The notes below the pieces were generated by a model. The model was not told the DNA's origin. It ran no database searches and saw only the letters and a program-made list of their open reading frames with translations. From Eggerthellales bacterium UBA948 (GTDB lineage: Bacteria > Actinomycetota > Coriobacteriia > Coriobacteriales > UBA8131): a stretch of DNA of 6,326 nt. The position numbers were made by a program, and so were the translations under genes. Below are positions 1-6,067 of the stretch, piece after piece (the first letter of the stretch is position 1; every line of letters starts with the position of its first letter). The DNA is taken from positions 17,366 to 23,691 of the forward strand of contig DBCW01000054.1 in assembly GCA_002293265.1 (NCBI GenBank), given 5' to 3'.

Positions 1-267
1 GGTTCCGGTGGTGCCGGAGAAGTTGTTGCAGAAGTCATAGCTGCCGAAGTGGACTGTTTTGTAACCGGTGAAGTGCGTCACCATGAGGCAATGTATCTTG
101 CAGATGCCGATGTTTCGCTCATTGAACTTGGGCATGATGTATCTGAGCTTCCTTATCGAAATATCTTGCAGAAAACTTTAGTGGATGCAGGCTTTCCAAA
201 TTGTGATATTGTGGTTCTTTCGCCTAGTGCTACTTGGTGGCATCCGGGCGCGGATATGGGGGCATAA
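1..267 (+). CDS. Nif3/YbgI-family dinuclear metal-binding protein, C-terminal part (5' end outside window)
   Basis: The frame is open from base 1, so this is the last 88 residues of a longer gene; the GTG at 49 is only an internal valine codon. The fragment carries the C-terminal signature of the Nif3 family (the 'GTP cyclohydrolase I type 2'/YbgI fold): a Gly-rich GSGG start, the FVTGEVRHHEA block and the LGHDVSE block. In E. coli YbgI the last block supplies two ligands of the dinuclear metal centre, a His and a Glu four residues later. The same spacing is seen here, His at codon 133-135 and Glu at 145-147, so the metal site looks intact. The molecular function of the family is not well settled and the GTP cyclohydrolase name is weakly supported. 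The gene ends in TAA 22 bases before the zinc-ribbon gene, consistent with one operon, an order also found in mycobacteria. Family assignment is confident; the N-terminal half cannot be judged. Confidence 0.88.
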   Translation, partial: GSGGAGEVVAEVIAAEVDCFVTGEVRHHEAMYLADADVSLIELGHDVSELPYRNILQKTLVDAGFPNCDIVVLSPSATWWHPGADMGA

Positions 268-277
268 ATAATAGAAA
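262..277 (+). repeat. 16-base direct repeat, copy 1
   Basis: GCATAAATAATAGAAA here is identical to positions 4069-4084. This copy includes the last codon and TAA stop of the Nif3-like gene and ends just before the ribosome-binding site of the zinc-ribbon gene. Whether the match is functional or chance in AT-rich sequence cannot be told. Confidence 0.4.
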
Positions 278-289
278 TCGAGGACAACT

Positions 290-1009
290 ATGAGTGATGC
301 CAAGACTTTGCTCGACCTTAGCGCTGTTGATTTGCTGTTGATGCGGATAAAAAAGCAGCTTGAGGATCTGCCGCAACGTGCGCAACTGCTTGCGCTTCGC
401 ACTAAGCGCGCAGAGATTGACGCAAAGGCACAGCAAGTTGAGCAGATGCGCAAAGAGTGCGAGCAGACTATCGCCAAACTGCAGGATGAAGAGACGATGC
501 TAAAGGCGAAAAATGCTGAGGTGCAAAACCAGGTTGATAGCACGAACAATTACAAAGAAGTTGCTGCTTTGACAAAGGAGATCGAAGGGTTTGCAAAGCG
601 TTTAGAAAAGATTGAGTTTGAGACGCTAAAATTGTTGGAGCGAACAGACAAGATTGCTGCAGTTGAGCAGCAGGTTGCCACGGCACAAGCTAGGCTTTCA
701 AAGCAAGATACTGATTTGCATGAAAGCTTTCAATTGCAGGCGGGTACGCTTAAGAAAGAGGAGCTTAAGGCCGTTCAGGCTCGCGAGCAATTTTTGGCAG
801 ACTTGCCTAATGATCTGGCTGCGAGGTATGAAAAAGCTCGCGAGGCAAAAGGCGGATTTGGAGCCGCGCACGTTGAGGGATCGCATTGCAGCGGTTGTCG
901 AGTTGCTTTTACCGAAGGGCAGATCGCAAAGTTTAGAGAAATACAGGAGGCGGGCGACAAAGTAAGTGAGTGCCCGTATTGTCACAGATTGTTGGTGGTT
1001 GAATTATGA
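290..1009 (+). CDS. Coiled-coil C4-type zinc-ribbon protein (COG1579 family)
   Basis: This 239-residue protein has two visible parts. Residues about 12-175 are a long, charged, heptad-rich region (Lys, Glu, Gln, Ala and Leu) expected to form an antiparallel coiled-coil hairpin. The C-terminus is a zinc ribbon with Cys200, Cys203, Cys228 and Cys231 in two CxxC pairs (CSGC and CPYC). This architecture defines the COG1579 family, which includes Helicobacter HP0958 and Chlamydia CT398, proteins reported to interact with the sigma-54 factor RpoN; HP0958 is also linked to flagellar mRNA. The actinobacterial relatives (Rv2229c type) have no firm function, so none is assigned here. The start is ATG 290, preceded by GAGGA (280-284) five bases upstream. 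The stop TGA overlaps the next gene's ATG as ATGA (1006-1009), implying translational coupling to the RNase H-QueD gene. Family and start are confident; the role in the cell is unknown. Confidence 0.9.
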   Translation: MSDAKTLLDLSAVDLLLMRIKKQLEDLPQRAQLLALRTKRAEIDAKAQQVEQMRKECEQTIAKLQDEETMLKAKNAEVQNQVDSTNNYKEVAALTKEIEGFAKRLEKIEFETLKLLERTDKIAAVEQQVATAQARLSKQDTDLHESFQLQAGTLKKEELKAVQAREQFLADLPNDLAARYEKAREAKGGFGAAHVEGSHCSGCRVAFTEGQIAKFREIQEAGDKVSECPYCHRLLVVEL

Positions 1010-1950
1010 TCAAACGCGCGACCCTCAATACTGATGGAGGAAGCCGCGGAAATCCGGGGGAGAGTGGGATCGGTTTTGTAATAAGTGTTGATAATGGTGC
1101 AGGTTCGGAAGTTGTTTGTAGGGGCGGAGCTTACATTGGCAGCGCGACAAATAATGTTGCTGAGTATCGCGCCTTGATATGGGGGCTGTTGAATGCCAGA
1201 GCATTGTGCGTGCAGCAAATTGCTGTTCGTGCCGATAGTGAGTTGATGGTCAAGCAGATACTTGGCACCTATCGCGTGAAAAACGAGGGCATAAAGCCAC
1301 TTTATGCAGAAGCTATGCAGTTGCTGGGCAACTTTGAGACGTATTCTGTTGAACATGTAATGCGCTCGGAGAATAGCGCTGCTGACGAGCTAGCTAATCA
1401 GGCAATGGATGCAAAGGATTCGATCGGAAATTACCCGGTCAAATTTGAACGAAATGAGTTGTTCTTGTTGGGGACTTTAGGTGGAGATGACTCTATTGCC
1501 ACGCACACTGAAAGCGGTGAGACCGCTGTTTGCGCAGGCGACAACAAGAAAGGGAGTTCGATGGAAAACACAACGAGTTTTGGAACATACACGCTTTGGA
1601 TCAAAGAGCACTTTGATGCCGCTCACGCTTTGGTGGGTTATCCCGGTGAGTGCCGTAATCTTCATGGTCATACTTGGGATGTCGAGGTCTCAGTTGTTGG
1701 CACCAAACTTGATGAAGTGGGCATTGTGTACGATTTTAAGGATCTAAAAAGCAACCTCATGAGCATTTTGAATACTTATGATCATAAGTACCTTAATGAC
1801 ATTGCGCCTTTTGACAAGATAAACGCTACGGCAGAAAATCTCGCGCGAGTAATATATGAGCACATGGAGACTTTATTGCCGCAGGGAGTTGACCTAGTTG
1901 AGGTAGGAGTCTGGGAGTCTCCGATCGCCAAACTAACGTATAGGAAGTAG
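1006..1950 (+). CDS. RNase HI domain fused to 6-carboxytetrahydropterin synthase (QueD) domain
   Basis: A single uninterrupted 314-residue frame encodes two enzymes. Residues 1-135 are an RNase HI-like domain (cuts RNA in RNA:DNA hybrids) with the four expected acidic residues: Asp10 in NTDGGSRGNPG, Glu53 in NNVAEYRAL, Asp77 in RADSEL and Asp127 in NSAADELANQAMD. Residues 136-185 are a linker without recognisable motifs. Residues about 192-314 are a full QueD/PTPS domain: zinc ligands His207, His220 and His222 (FDAAH, LHGHTW), catalytic Cys216 (GECRNLHGH), the Asp259-His260 pair and Glu304 (VWESP). The Cys four residues before HGH is the form of bacterial QueD, which makes 6-carboxytetrahydropterin from dihydroneopterin triphosphate for queuosine and other 7-deazaguanines. 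Both active sites look complete. Translation is probably coupled to the preceding gene through ATGA. A strong internal start at 1561 (Met186) may also yield free QueD. In mycobacteria the gene in this position carries a CobC-like phosphatase instead. Domain calls are confident; whether the fusion is the main product is open. Confidence 0.9.
   Translation: MIKRATLNTDGGSRGNPGESGIGFVISVDNGAGSEVVCRGGAYIGSATNNVAEYRALIWGLLNARALCVQQIAVRADSELMVKQILGTYRVKNEGIKPLYAEAMQLLGNFETYSVEHVMRSENSAADELANQAMDAKDSIGNYPVKFERNELFLLGTLGGDDSIATHTESGETAVCAGDNKKGSSMENTTSFGTYTLWIKEHFDAAHALVGYPGECRNLHGHTWDVEVSVVGTKLDEVGIVYDFKDLKSNLMSILNTYDHKYLNDIAPFDKINATAENLARVIYEHMETLLPQGVDLVEVGVWESPIAKLTYRK
1549..1563 (+). promoter_or_regulatory. 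Internal ribosome-binding site and ATG before the QueD domain
   Basis: The purine run AAAGGGAG (1549-1556) lies four bases before an in-frame ATG at 1561, which is Met186 of the fusion. It falls just where the linker ends and the QueD domain begins (the first QueD strand starts about six residues later). A start here would give a 129-residue protein, close to the usual length of stand-alone QueD enzymes (about 120). The match to a Shine-Dalgarno site is seen directly; its use is inferred. It could be a relic of a formerly separate queD gene. Confidence 0.55.
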
Positions 1951-1966
1951 TCTATTGATGCCTACA

Positions 1967-2120
1967 GTCATCCCCGCAATCCCATTGCCACCAGTCAATC
2001 CCATGGTCATTCCCACAGCCCCAATGCTACCAGTCAATACCATAGTCATCCCCGCAACCCCTTGTGATGCCCATGGTCATTCCCGCACCCCCCTTGTCAT
2101 TCCTGCAAAAGCAGGAATCC
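1967..2120 (+). repeat. Degenerate tandem array of GTCAT-led units
   Basis: Five units in direct orientation each begin GTCATYCC. They start at 1967, 2006, 2045, 2076 and 2096. The first two are 39 bases and clearly homologous along their length, sharing CCAGTCAAT and CCAT near the end; the third is 31 and the fourth 20 bases, apparently shortened; the last unit (2096-2120) is a different, palindromic form. The array is C-rich and G-poor on the + strand, unlike its neighbours. It fills most of the gap between the RNase H-QueD gene and coaBC. There are no unique spacers, so it is not a CRISPR array. It looks like expansion of a dispersed GTCATTCC-type repeat. Confidence 0.75.
2099..2118 (+). 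repeat. REP-like palindrome ending the tandem array
   Basis: ATTCCTGC (2099-2106) and GCAGGAAT (2111-2118) are perfect 8-base inverted repeats around an AAAA loop, followed by CC. This resembles the widespread dispersed repeat family with ATTCC(C/T)GC arms found in intergenic DNA of many bacteria (for example the dRS3 type in Neisseria), whose translation gives the familiar spurious VIPAKAGI peptide. No T-run follows on the + strand, so it is not an obvious intrinsic terminator. It sits 28 bases before the coaBC start. Confidence 0.65.
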
Positions 2121-2145
2121 ATAATCTAGGTAGAAAGAAAGTAAT

Positions 2146-3360
2146 GTGAGTACAAGCAACAAAACAAAACACGAGCCAACAGTCTTGCTTGGCGTGACCG
2201 GGTGTATTGCCGCCTATAAAGCTTGCGAGTTATTGCGCTCGCTGCAAAAATCCGGTGCTCGCGTAAAAGTTGTTATGACACCAATGGCCGCTGAGTTTGT
2301 TACTCCGGCGACATTTAAGGCTTTAAGCGGCGAAGAGGTGGCGATAGCGCCAATTGACGACCCTGCTCGCCCCATCCATCATATCTCGCTTGCCGAGGAA
2401 GCCGATGTGTTTGTGATTGCTCCGGCCACTGCAAACACTATTAACAAGCTTGCAAATGGCGTGGCAGACAATCTTTTAACAACTACTGCATTAGCAACAG
2501 AAGCTCCATTAATCATTGCGCCGGCAATGAACGTTCATATGTGGCGCGACGAAGTAACGCAAGAATCTATGGATCGACTTTACGAACGCGGAGCAGTGAT
2601 AGTAGAGCCTGAGTCAGGATACTTAGCGTGCGGCGACGTTGGCGAAGGGCGTTTGGCTGCAATTGAAGACATCGCCCAAGCGACTTTAGCTGAGCTTTCA
2701 CGCTCGCGGGATATGGAAGGTAAAAGCCTGCTCATCACAGCCGGACCTACACGCGAGCATTTAGACCCCGCTCGCTTTTTGTCTAACCCCTCAAGTGGCA
2801 AGACCGGCTATTTAATTGCGGAGGAGGCGGCGCGCCGAGGCGCGCGCATTGCTTTGGTGAGCGGTCCAACTGATCTGAAGGATCCATTTGGCTGTAGCGT
2901 AGTACGAGTGACCAGTGCCGAGGAAATGCTTGAAGCCGCAGAGCAAGCTTTCGCAGAGCTTGAGCCGGACGCCGCTGTGTTTACAGCGGCTGTGGCAGAT
3001 TTTCGTCCACTTGAACGCAGCCAGCAGAAGCTTAAAAAGGGCGATCGAGGCAGAGAAACTACTTTGCAATTAGTCGCAAATCCCGATATTATGGCCACAC
3101 TGGCAGCAGATAAAGGGTTAACATATGTTGTTGGTTTTGCAGCTGAAACCCAAGATGTAATTGAAGCGGCAGCTGCTAAGCTAGAGACAAAAAATGCCGA
3201 CATGATCGTGGCAAATGATGTCTCTGACCCAACTCTGGGTTTTGCCAGCGCACACAATCGCTGGCATTTTGTAAGCAAGGACGGGGTGGAATCGACGGAG
3301 ATTCTCCACAAAAGAACATTGGCCGGGCTTTTGGTGGACAGAATAGCCGAGGCAACTTAA
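2146..3360 (+). CDS. coaBC: Bifunctional phosphopantothenoylcysteine decarboxylase / phosphopantothenate-cysteine ligase
   Basis: This 404-residue protein (typical length for the family) catalyses two consecutive steps of coenzyme A synthesis: joining 4'-phosphopantothenate to cysteine (CoaB), then FMN-dependent decarboxylation to 4'-phosphopantetheine (CoaC). The N-terminal flavoprotein domain, residues about 11-185, shows LGVTGCIAAYK, the catalytic His79 (HHISLAEEAD), the PAMNVHMW motif at 126-133 and Cys162 in LACGDVGEGRL, the substrate-clamp cysteine. The C-terminal CoaB domain, from about 193, shows ITAGPTRE, SNPSSGKTG with Asn214 (matching E. coli Asn210, needed for the acyl-cytidylate step), AAVADFRP (281-288) and the lysine cluster KLKK (295-298). 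Nothing is missing. The start is GTG 2146: an in-frame TAG at 2131 rules out anything earlier and the next Met is inside the Rossmann fold. Only a weak A/G-rich tract (2129-2141) precedes it, suggesting low or coupled initiation. Confidence 0.96.
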   Translation: MSTSNKTKHEPTVLLGVTGCIAAYKACELLRSLQKSGARVKVVMTPMAAEFVTPATFKALSGEEVAIAPIDDPARPIHHISLAEEADVFVIAPATANTINKLANGVADNLLTTTALATEAPLIIAPAMNVHMWRDEVTQESMDRLYERGAVIVEPESGYLACGDVGEGRLAAIEDIAQATLAELSRSRDMEGKSLLITAGPTREHLDPARFLSNPSSGKTGYLIAEEAARRGARIALVSGPTDLKDPFGCSVVRVTSAEEMLEAAEQAFAELEPDAAVFTAAVADFRPLERSQQKLKKGDRGRETTLQLVANPDIMATLAADKGLTYVVGFAAETQDVIEAAAAKLETKNADMIVANDVSDPTLGFASAHNRWHFVSKDGVESTEILHKRTLAGLLVDRIAEAT

Positions 3361-3387
3361 GTTTTTGCCAGATGATTGGCTCTTTGT

Positions 3388-3392
3388 AAGGA
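3388..3392 (+). promoter_or_regulatory. Ribosome-binding site of the J-domain gene
   Basis: AAGGA at 3388-3392 lies seven bases before ATG 3400 and fixes the start of the J-domain gene. The 39-base gap after coaBC shows no terminator-like hairpin, so cotranscription with coaBC is plausible. Confidence 0.6.
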
Positions 3393-3399
3393 TTGATCG

Positions 3400-3999
3400 A
3401 TGACCCGAGATGAAGCGCTGCGTGTACTAGGTTTAGAAGACGGTGCCACTGAGGCAGATGTTAAAGCTGCCTATAAAGAGATGGCGCAAATCCTGCACCC
3501 CGATAAGTTTAAGGGCAACAAGCGTTTGGAAGAACGAGCTACCGAGCAGTTTAAGCGCGTGAATGAAGCGAAAGACTATTTGCTGGGCAAAGGCAGTGCG
3601 TCGCGTCGAGGCAGTGCTTGGCCGGGCGGAGGCGGAAGTAGGACTGCCAGAAACACCTACACTTGGGATGATAGCAACGCTGATTACGGAGACTTAAATA
3701 CAGCTGCCGGACTAAAGGCGCGCTTAGCAGGCATTACTGCGGCTCGCACACAGCTGACTGCTCAGTTAGACGCGGAGTTGGATAGACGTCGTGTAGGTAT
3801 ATATCTGACAGTAGGCGGCGTGATCGCTATGGTAGTGGGCATAAGGTTTCGCTTTTTGGAGATCATCGGCGGTCCATTGGTGATCTGGGGCGCGATTCAA
3901 ATATTCAACTCACAAGGAAACATCAAGGTCATCCGCGAGAATTTGAAGAAGCTGGATGCTGCTCGCAAAGAGTGCGAGGATAAATTGGATAGCTTATAA
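3400..3999 (+). CDS. J-domain protein with a C-terminal membrane hairpin (function unknown)
   Basis: This 199-residue protein begins with a J domain (residues 1-64): helix II with KAAYKEMAQILHPDK, the invariant His33-Pro34-Asp35 that stimulates DnaK ATPase, and helix III with EQFKRVNEAKDYL. A Gly/Ser/Arg-rich linker (about 65-97) follows, then an amphipathic segment (100-131). Two hydrophobic stretches, about 132-148 and 152-169, are separated only by the short RFRF turn and probably form a membrane hairpin. A charged tail (174-199) completes the protein. It lacks the zinc-finger and substrate-binding domains of true DnaJ, so it is not the general co-chaperone; it more likely recruits DnaK to the membrane, with J domain and tail both cytoplasmic. 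That role is inferred from architecture. The start is ATG 3400 with AAGGA seven bases upstream. It follows coaBC by 39 bases, with no evident functional link to it. Confidence 0.82.
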   Translation: MTRDEALRVLGLEDGATEADVKAAYKEMAQILHPDKFKGNKRLEERATEQFKRVNEAKDYLLGKGSASRRGSAWPGGGGSRTARNTYTWDDSNADYGDLNTAAGLKARLAGITAARTQLTAQLDAELDRRRVGIYLTVGGVIAMVVGIRFRFLEIIGGPLVIWGAIQIFNSQGNIKVIRENLKKLDAARKECEDKLDSL

Positions 4000-4068
4000 G
4001 CGACGAAGGTTGTTTAGGATACTATTGTCGATAAGGTAACACTTGTTGCTTCTTTCAATCTGCGAAAA

Positions 4069-4084
4069 GCATAAATAATAGAAA
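4069..4084 (+). repeat. 16-base direct repeat, copy 2
   Basis: This is the second exact copy of GCATAAATAATAGAAA, in the gap upstream of typA, about 40 bases before the candidate -35 element. The neighbouring sequence outside the 16 bases is not shared with copy 1 beyond a base or two. Confidence 0.4.
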
Positions 4085-4085
4085 A

Positions 4086-4104
4086 GCCTTATAATTCACA
4101 AGGC
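4086..4104. promoter_or_regulatory. Small dyad GCCTT-N9-AAGGC enclosing a TATAAT
   Basis: GCCTT (4086-4090) and AAGGC (4100-4104) form a 5-base inverted repeat with a 9-base centre, flanked by A-runs on both sides. A perfect TATAAT (4090-4095) sits inside it, but no acceptable -35 is found 16-18 bases upstream. It could be a weak operator or part of an upstream promoter, or chance. On the minus strand it resembles a very short hairpin followed by TTTTC. Confidence 0.25.
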
Positions 4105-4126
4105 AAAAATGACGATACATTCAACT

Positions 4127-4155
4127 TTGACATTGCAAGGTGCCGGGGGACTAAT
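4127..4155 (+). promoter_or_regulatory. Candidate sigma-70-type promoter for typA
   Basis: A perfect TTGACA (4127-4132) is followed after 17 bases by ACTAAT (4150-4155), which matches TATAAT at four of six positions. Transcription would start near 4162 and give a leader of only about 16 bases before the typA ATG. It lies in the 178-base gap upstream of typA, the longest intergenic region on the + strand apart from the repeat array. The -35 match is excellent and the -10 is mediocre. Confidence 0.45.
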
Positions 4156-4164
4156 ACAGATTCG

Positions 4165-4168
4165 GAGA
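4165..4168 (+). promoter_or_regulatory. Ribosome-binding site of typA
   Basis: GGAG lies nine bases before ATG 4178. It supports that start, which also gives the usual TypA N-terminus with the P-loop beginning about ten residues in. Confidence 0.65.
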
Positions 4169-4177
4169 CTTTAAGTA

Positions 4178-5995
4178 ATGCAACAAGATAAAGTACGTAA
4201 CATTGCGATCATCGCACACGTTGACCATGGAAAAACTACGCTGGTAGACCGCCTATTGCATTCAACGGGCGTATTTAGAGAAAACCAGCAGGTTGAGGAG
4301 CGCGTGCTTGACTCCAACGATCAAGAGCGTGAACGTGGTATAACGATTCTAGCCAAGAACATTGCGATCAAATATAACGATATTAAGATCAACGTTATCG
4401 ATACTCCCGGGCATGCTGATTTTGGTGGTGAGGTAGAGCGTGTTTTAAAGATGGCTGATGGCGTATTGCTTATTGTGGACGCTTTTGAAGGGCCAATGCC
4501 ACAGACTCGCTTTGTTTTACGTCACGCTTTGGAGCTGGGTCTTAAGCCTATCGTGGTTGTAAATAAGATCGACCGTCCGGGTTCCAGACCGCATGAAGTA
4601 CTGGATGCGGTATTTGAGTTGATGCTGGAACTGGAGGCCACTGACGAGCAGTTGGAGTTTCCGGTAGTTTACGCCTCAGCAGTAAACGGCTATGCACGGT
4701 ATGAGGCTGATGACGATAACGACGACATGATTCCTCTGCTGGATACGATCATCAAGTACGTTCCCAAACCGGACGTGAACCCTACCGGCCCTGTAGCTTT
4801 GCAGATATGCACCATCGACCACTCAGAATACGTTGGGCGTATCGGCATCGGACGTATTTTTTCGGGCACATTGCTTAAAGACGACAGTGTTTTGGTCATC
4901 AAAAATGATGGTTCTCGCTATAGTGCCAAGATCAAGCAGCTGTTTACCTTTGAGTCTTTAGGGCGTACAGAAGTAAACGAGGTCAAAGCCGGCGATATTG
5001 CCGCAGTTGTAGGTATTGAAGATGCCGATATAGGCGACATGATAACTTGTCACGAGCATCCGCTTGAACTTGAACCGATCAAGGTTGAAGAACCTACAAT
5101 GTCTGTTGTGTTTCAGGCTTCTACCAGCCCTTATGTTGGCAAAGAGGGTAAGATCGTTGGCGCACGTCAGATAAACGAGCGTCTAGCCAAAGAAGCAAAA
5201 TCTAATATCTCGATGCAGATTACACAACTTGATGGTGGCGGCGGAGTGGAAGTCTCCGGGCGCGGTGTGCTGCACCTGAGTGTATTGATGGAGACTATGC
5301 GTCGCGAAGGTTTCGAGTTTCAGGTTGGCAGACCACGCGTGCTGTTTCGCACCGATGAAGCCGGGCACAAAATAGAACCCATCGAAGAAGCAACGGTAGA
5401 TGTGCCTAGCGAATATGCAGGTAAAGTCATCGAAGTGTTTGGCTCAGCCGGTGGCGAGATGGTAGACATGGCTCAGCGCGAAGAGCACACCCACCTGATG
5501 TTTAAAATCCCCACACGCGGCACAATGGGGCTTCGCACACGCATACTTAACGCGACACGCGGTGAGGCAATCCTGTTTCACCGTTTCTTAGAGTACGGTC
5601 CTTTCCGAGGTGAGATATCCAAGCGCAAGAATGGCTCGATGATCGCCATGACTAACGAGAAGAGCTTGGCATACGCATTGGACACATTGCAGACCCGCGG
5701 CAGCATGTTTGTGGGTCCGGGCGAGGATTGCTACGAGGGTATGATCGTTGGTGAGAACGCCAAAGAGGGCGATATGGTGGTAAACGTCGCTAAAGCCAAA
5801 CAGCTTACAAACATGCGCTCATCCTCCGCAGATAAAGGCATATTGTTAACTCCTCCGATCACGTTTACGCTGGAGGAAGCTCTGGAATATATTGAGGATG
5901 ACGAGCTGGTGGAGATAACTCCCAAGAGCATTCGTCTGCGCAAACGCGTGCTTAACGCCAATGATCGCAAGAAGGCTGAGCGATCCGGGCAATAG
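4178..5995 (+). CDS. typA: Translational GTPase TypA/BipA
   Basis: TypA is an EF-G-like GTPase that binds the 70S ribosome and is needed for normal ribosome assembly or growth under stress and cold. At 605 residues it has the normal family length. The G domain shows all motifs: P-loop AHVDHGKTT (13-21), switch I with RERGITI (51-57), DTPGHADF (75-82), NKID (129-132) and the SA of G5 (167-168). The beta-barrel domain II follows from about 200, then EF-G-like domains III and V, and the TypA-specific C-terminal domain with [14 protein letters not shown] and a basic tail. After the G domain it reads directly into domain II as expected for TypA, without EF-G's G' insertion or domain IV. The start is ATG 4178 with GGAG nine bases upstream. 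A probable own promoter and the downstream hairpins suggest a separate transcription unit. No defects are seen. Confidence 0.97.
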   Translation: MQQDKVRNIAIIAHVDHGKTTLVDRLLHSTGVFRENQQVEERVLDSNDQERERGITILAKNIAIKYNDIKINVIDTPGHADFGGEVERVLKMADGVLLIVDAFEGPMPQTRFVLRHALELGLKPIVVVNKIDRPGSRPHEVLDAVFELMLELEATDEQLEFPVVYASAVNGYARYEADDDNDDMIPLLDTIIKYVPKPDVNPTGPVALQICTIDHSEYVGRIGIGRIFSGTLLKDDSVLVIKNDGSRYSAKIKQLFTFESLGRTEVNEVKAGDIAAVVGIEDADIGDMITCHEHPLELEPIKVEEPTMSVVFQASTSPYVGKEGKIVGARQINERLAKEAKSNISMQITQLDGGGGVEVSGRGVLHLSVLMETMRREGFEFQVGRPRVLFRTDEAGHKIEPIEEATVDVPSEYAGKVIEVFGSAGGEMVDMAQREEHTHLMFKIPTRGTMGLRTRILNATRGEAILFHRFLEYGPFRGEISKRKNGSMIAMTNEKSLAYALDTLQTRGSMFVGPGEDCYEGMIVGENAKEGDMVVNVAKAKQLTNMRSSSADKGILLTPPITFTLEEALEYIEDDELVEITPKSIRLRKRVLNANDRKKAERSGQ

Positions 5996-6007
5996 AGGCA
6001 GACGTAG

Positions 6008-6037
6008 CTTAGCCATAAATGTGATGTTATGGCTAAG
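6008..6037. terminator. Hairpin 1 downstream of typA (possible terminator)
   Basis: CTTAGCCATAA (6008-6018) and TTATGGCTAAG (6027-6037) are perfect 11-base inverted repeats around an 8-base loop, starting 13 bases after the typA stop. There is no T-run on either strand, so classic intrinsic termination is uncertain. Its 3' arm shares CTAAG (6033-6037) with hairpin 2, so the two cannot be fully formed together. Confidence 0.5.
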
Positions 6038-6067
6038 GAAGCACCGATTTAATCGGCACTTCCTTAG
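6033..6067. terminator. Hairpin 2 between convergent genes (possible bidirectional terminator)
   Basis: The outer stem CTAAGGAAG (6033-6041) pairs with CTTCCTTAG (6059-6067). The inner stem CCGAT (6044-6048) pairs with ATCGG (6052-6056) over a 3-base loop, with a two-base internal mismatch (CA opposite CA). It contains the stop codon of the minus-strand gene (TTA on +, 6064-6066). It lies between converging genes, where a bidirectional terminator is expected, but only the weak sequence GCTTCTTG follows on the + strand. Confidence 0.55.

Noticed and set aside
49..267. A separate 72-residue gene starting at GTG 49
   Set aside because: The frame is open back to base 1 and those upstream residues (GSGG and following) fit the Nif3 family, so 49 is an internal valine codon.
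178..549. 123-residue minus-strand frame across the start of the zinc-ribbon gene
   Set aside because: It is rich in Cys and Ser because it is antisense to Lys/Glu/Ala-rich coiled-coil codons; it has no recognisable family.
1006..1950. A queuosine synthesis operon
   Set aside because: Only the QueD domain is present; no queC, queE, queF or tgt is visible, so no pathway cluster can be claimed from this window.
1967..2120. CRISPR array
   Set aside because: Units are directly adjacent, degenerate and of falling length, with no unique spacers of constant size and no cas genes nearby.
2829..2848. GC-rich cluster with a GGCGCGCC-like palindrome in coaBC
   Set aside because: It encodes the conserved EEAARRGARI segment; the base pattern follows from Arg and Ala codons.
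2808..3311. 167-residue open frame on the minus strand inside coaBC
   Set aside because: It is Ser/Ala-rich, antisense to a well-conserved coaBC region, with no motif or ribosome-binding site; it is a shadow of the real gene.
4090..4095. Perfect TATAAT as the typA -10 element
   Set aside because: No acceptable -35 lies 16-18 bases upstream; the TTGACA at 4127 with ACTAAT at 4150 is a better candidate, though TATAAT may still have some role.
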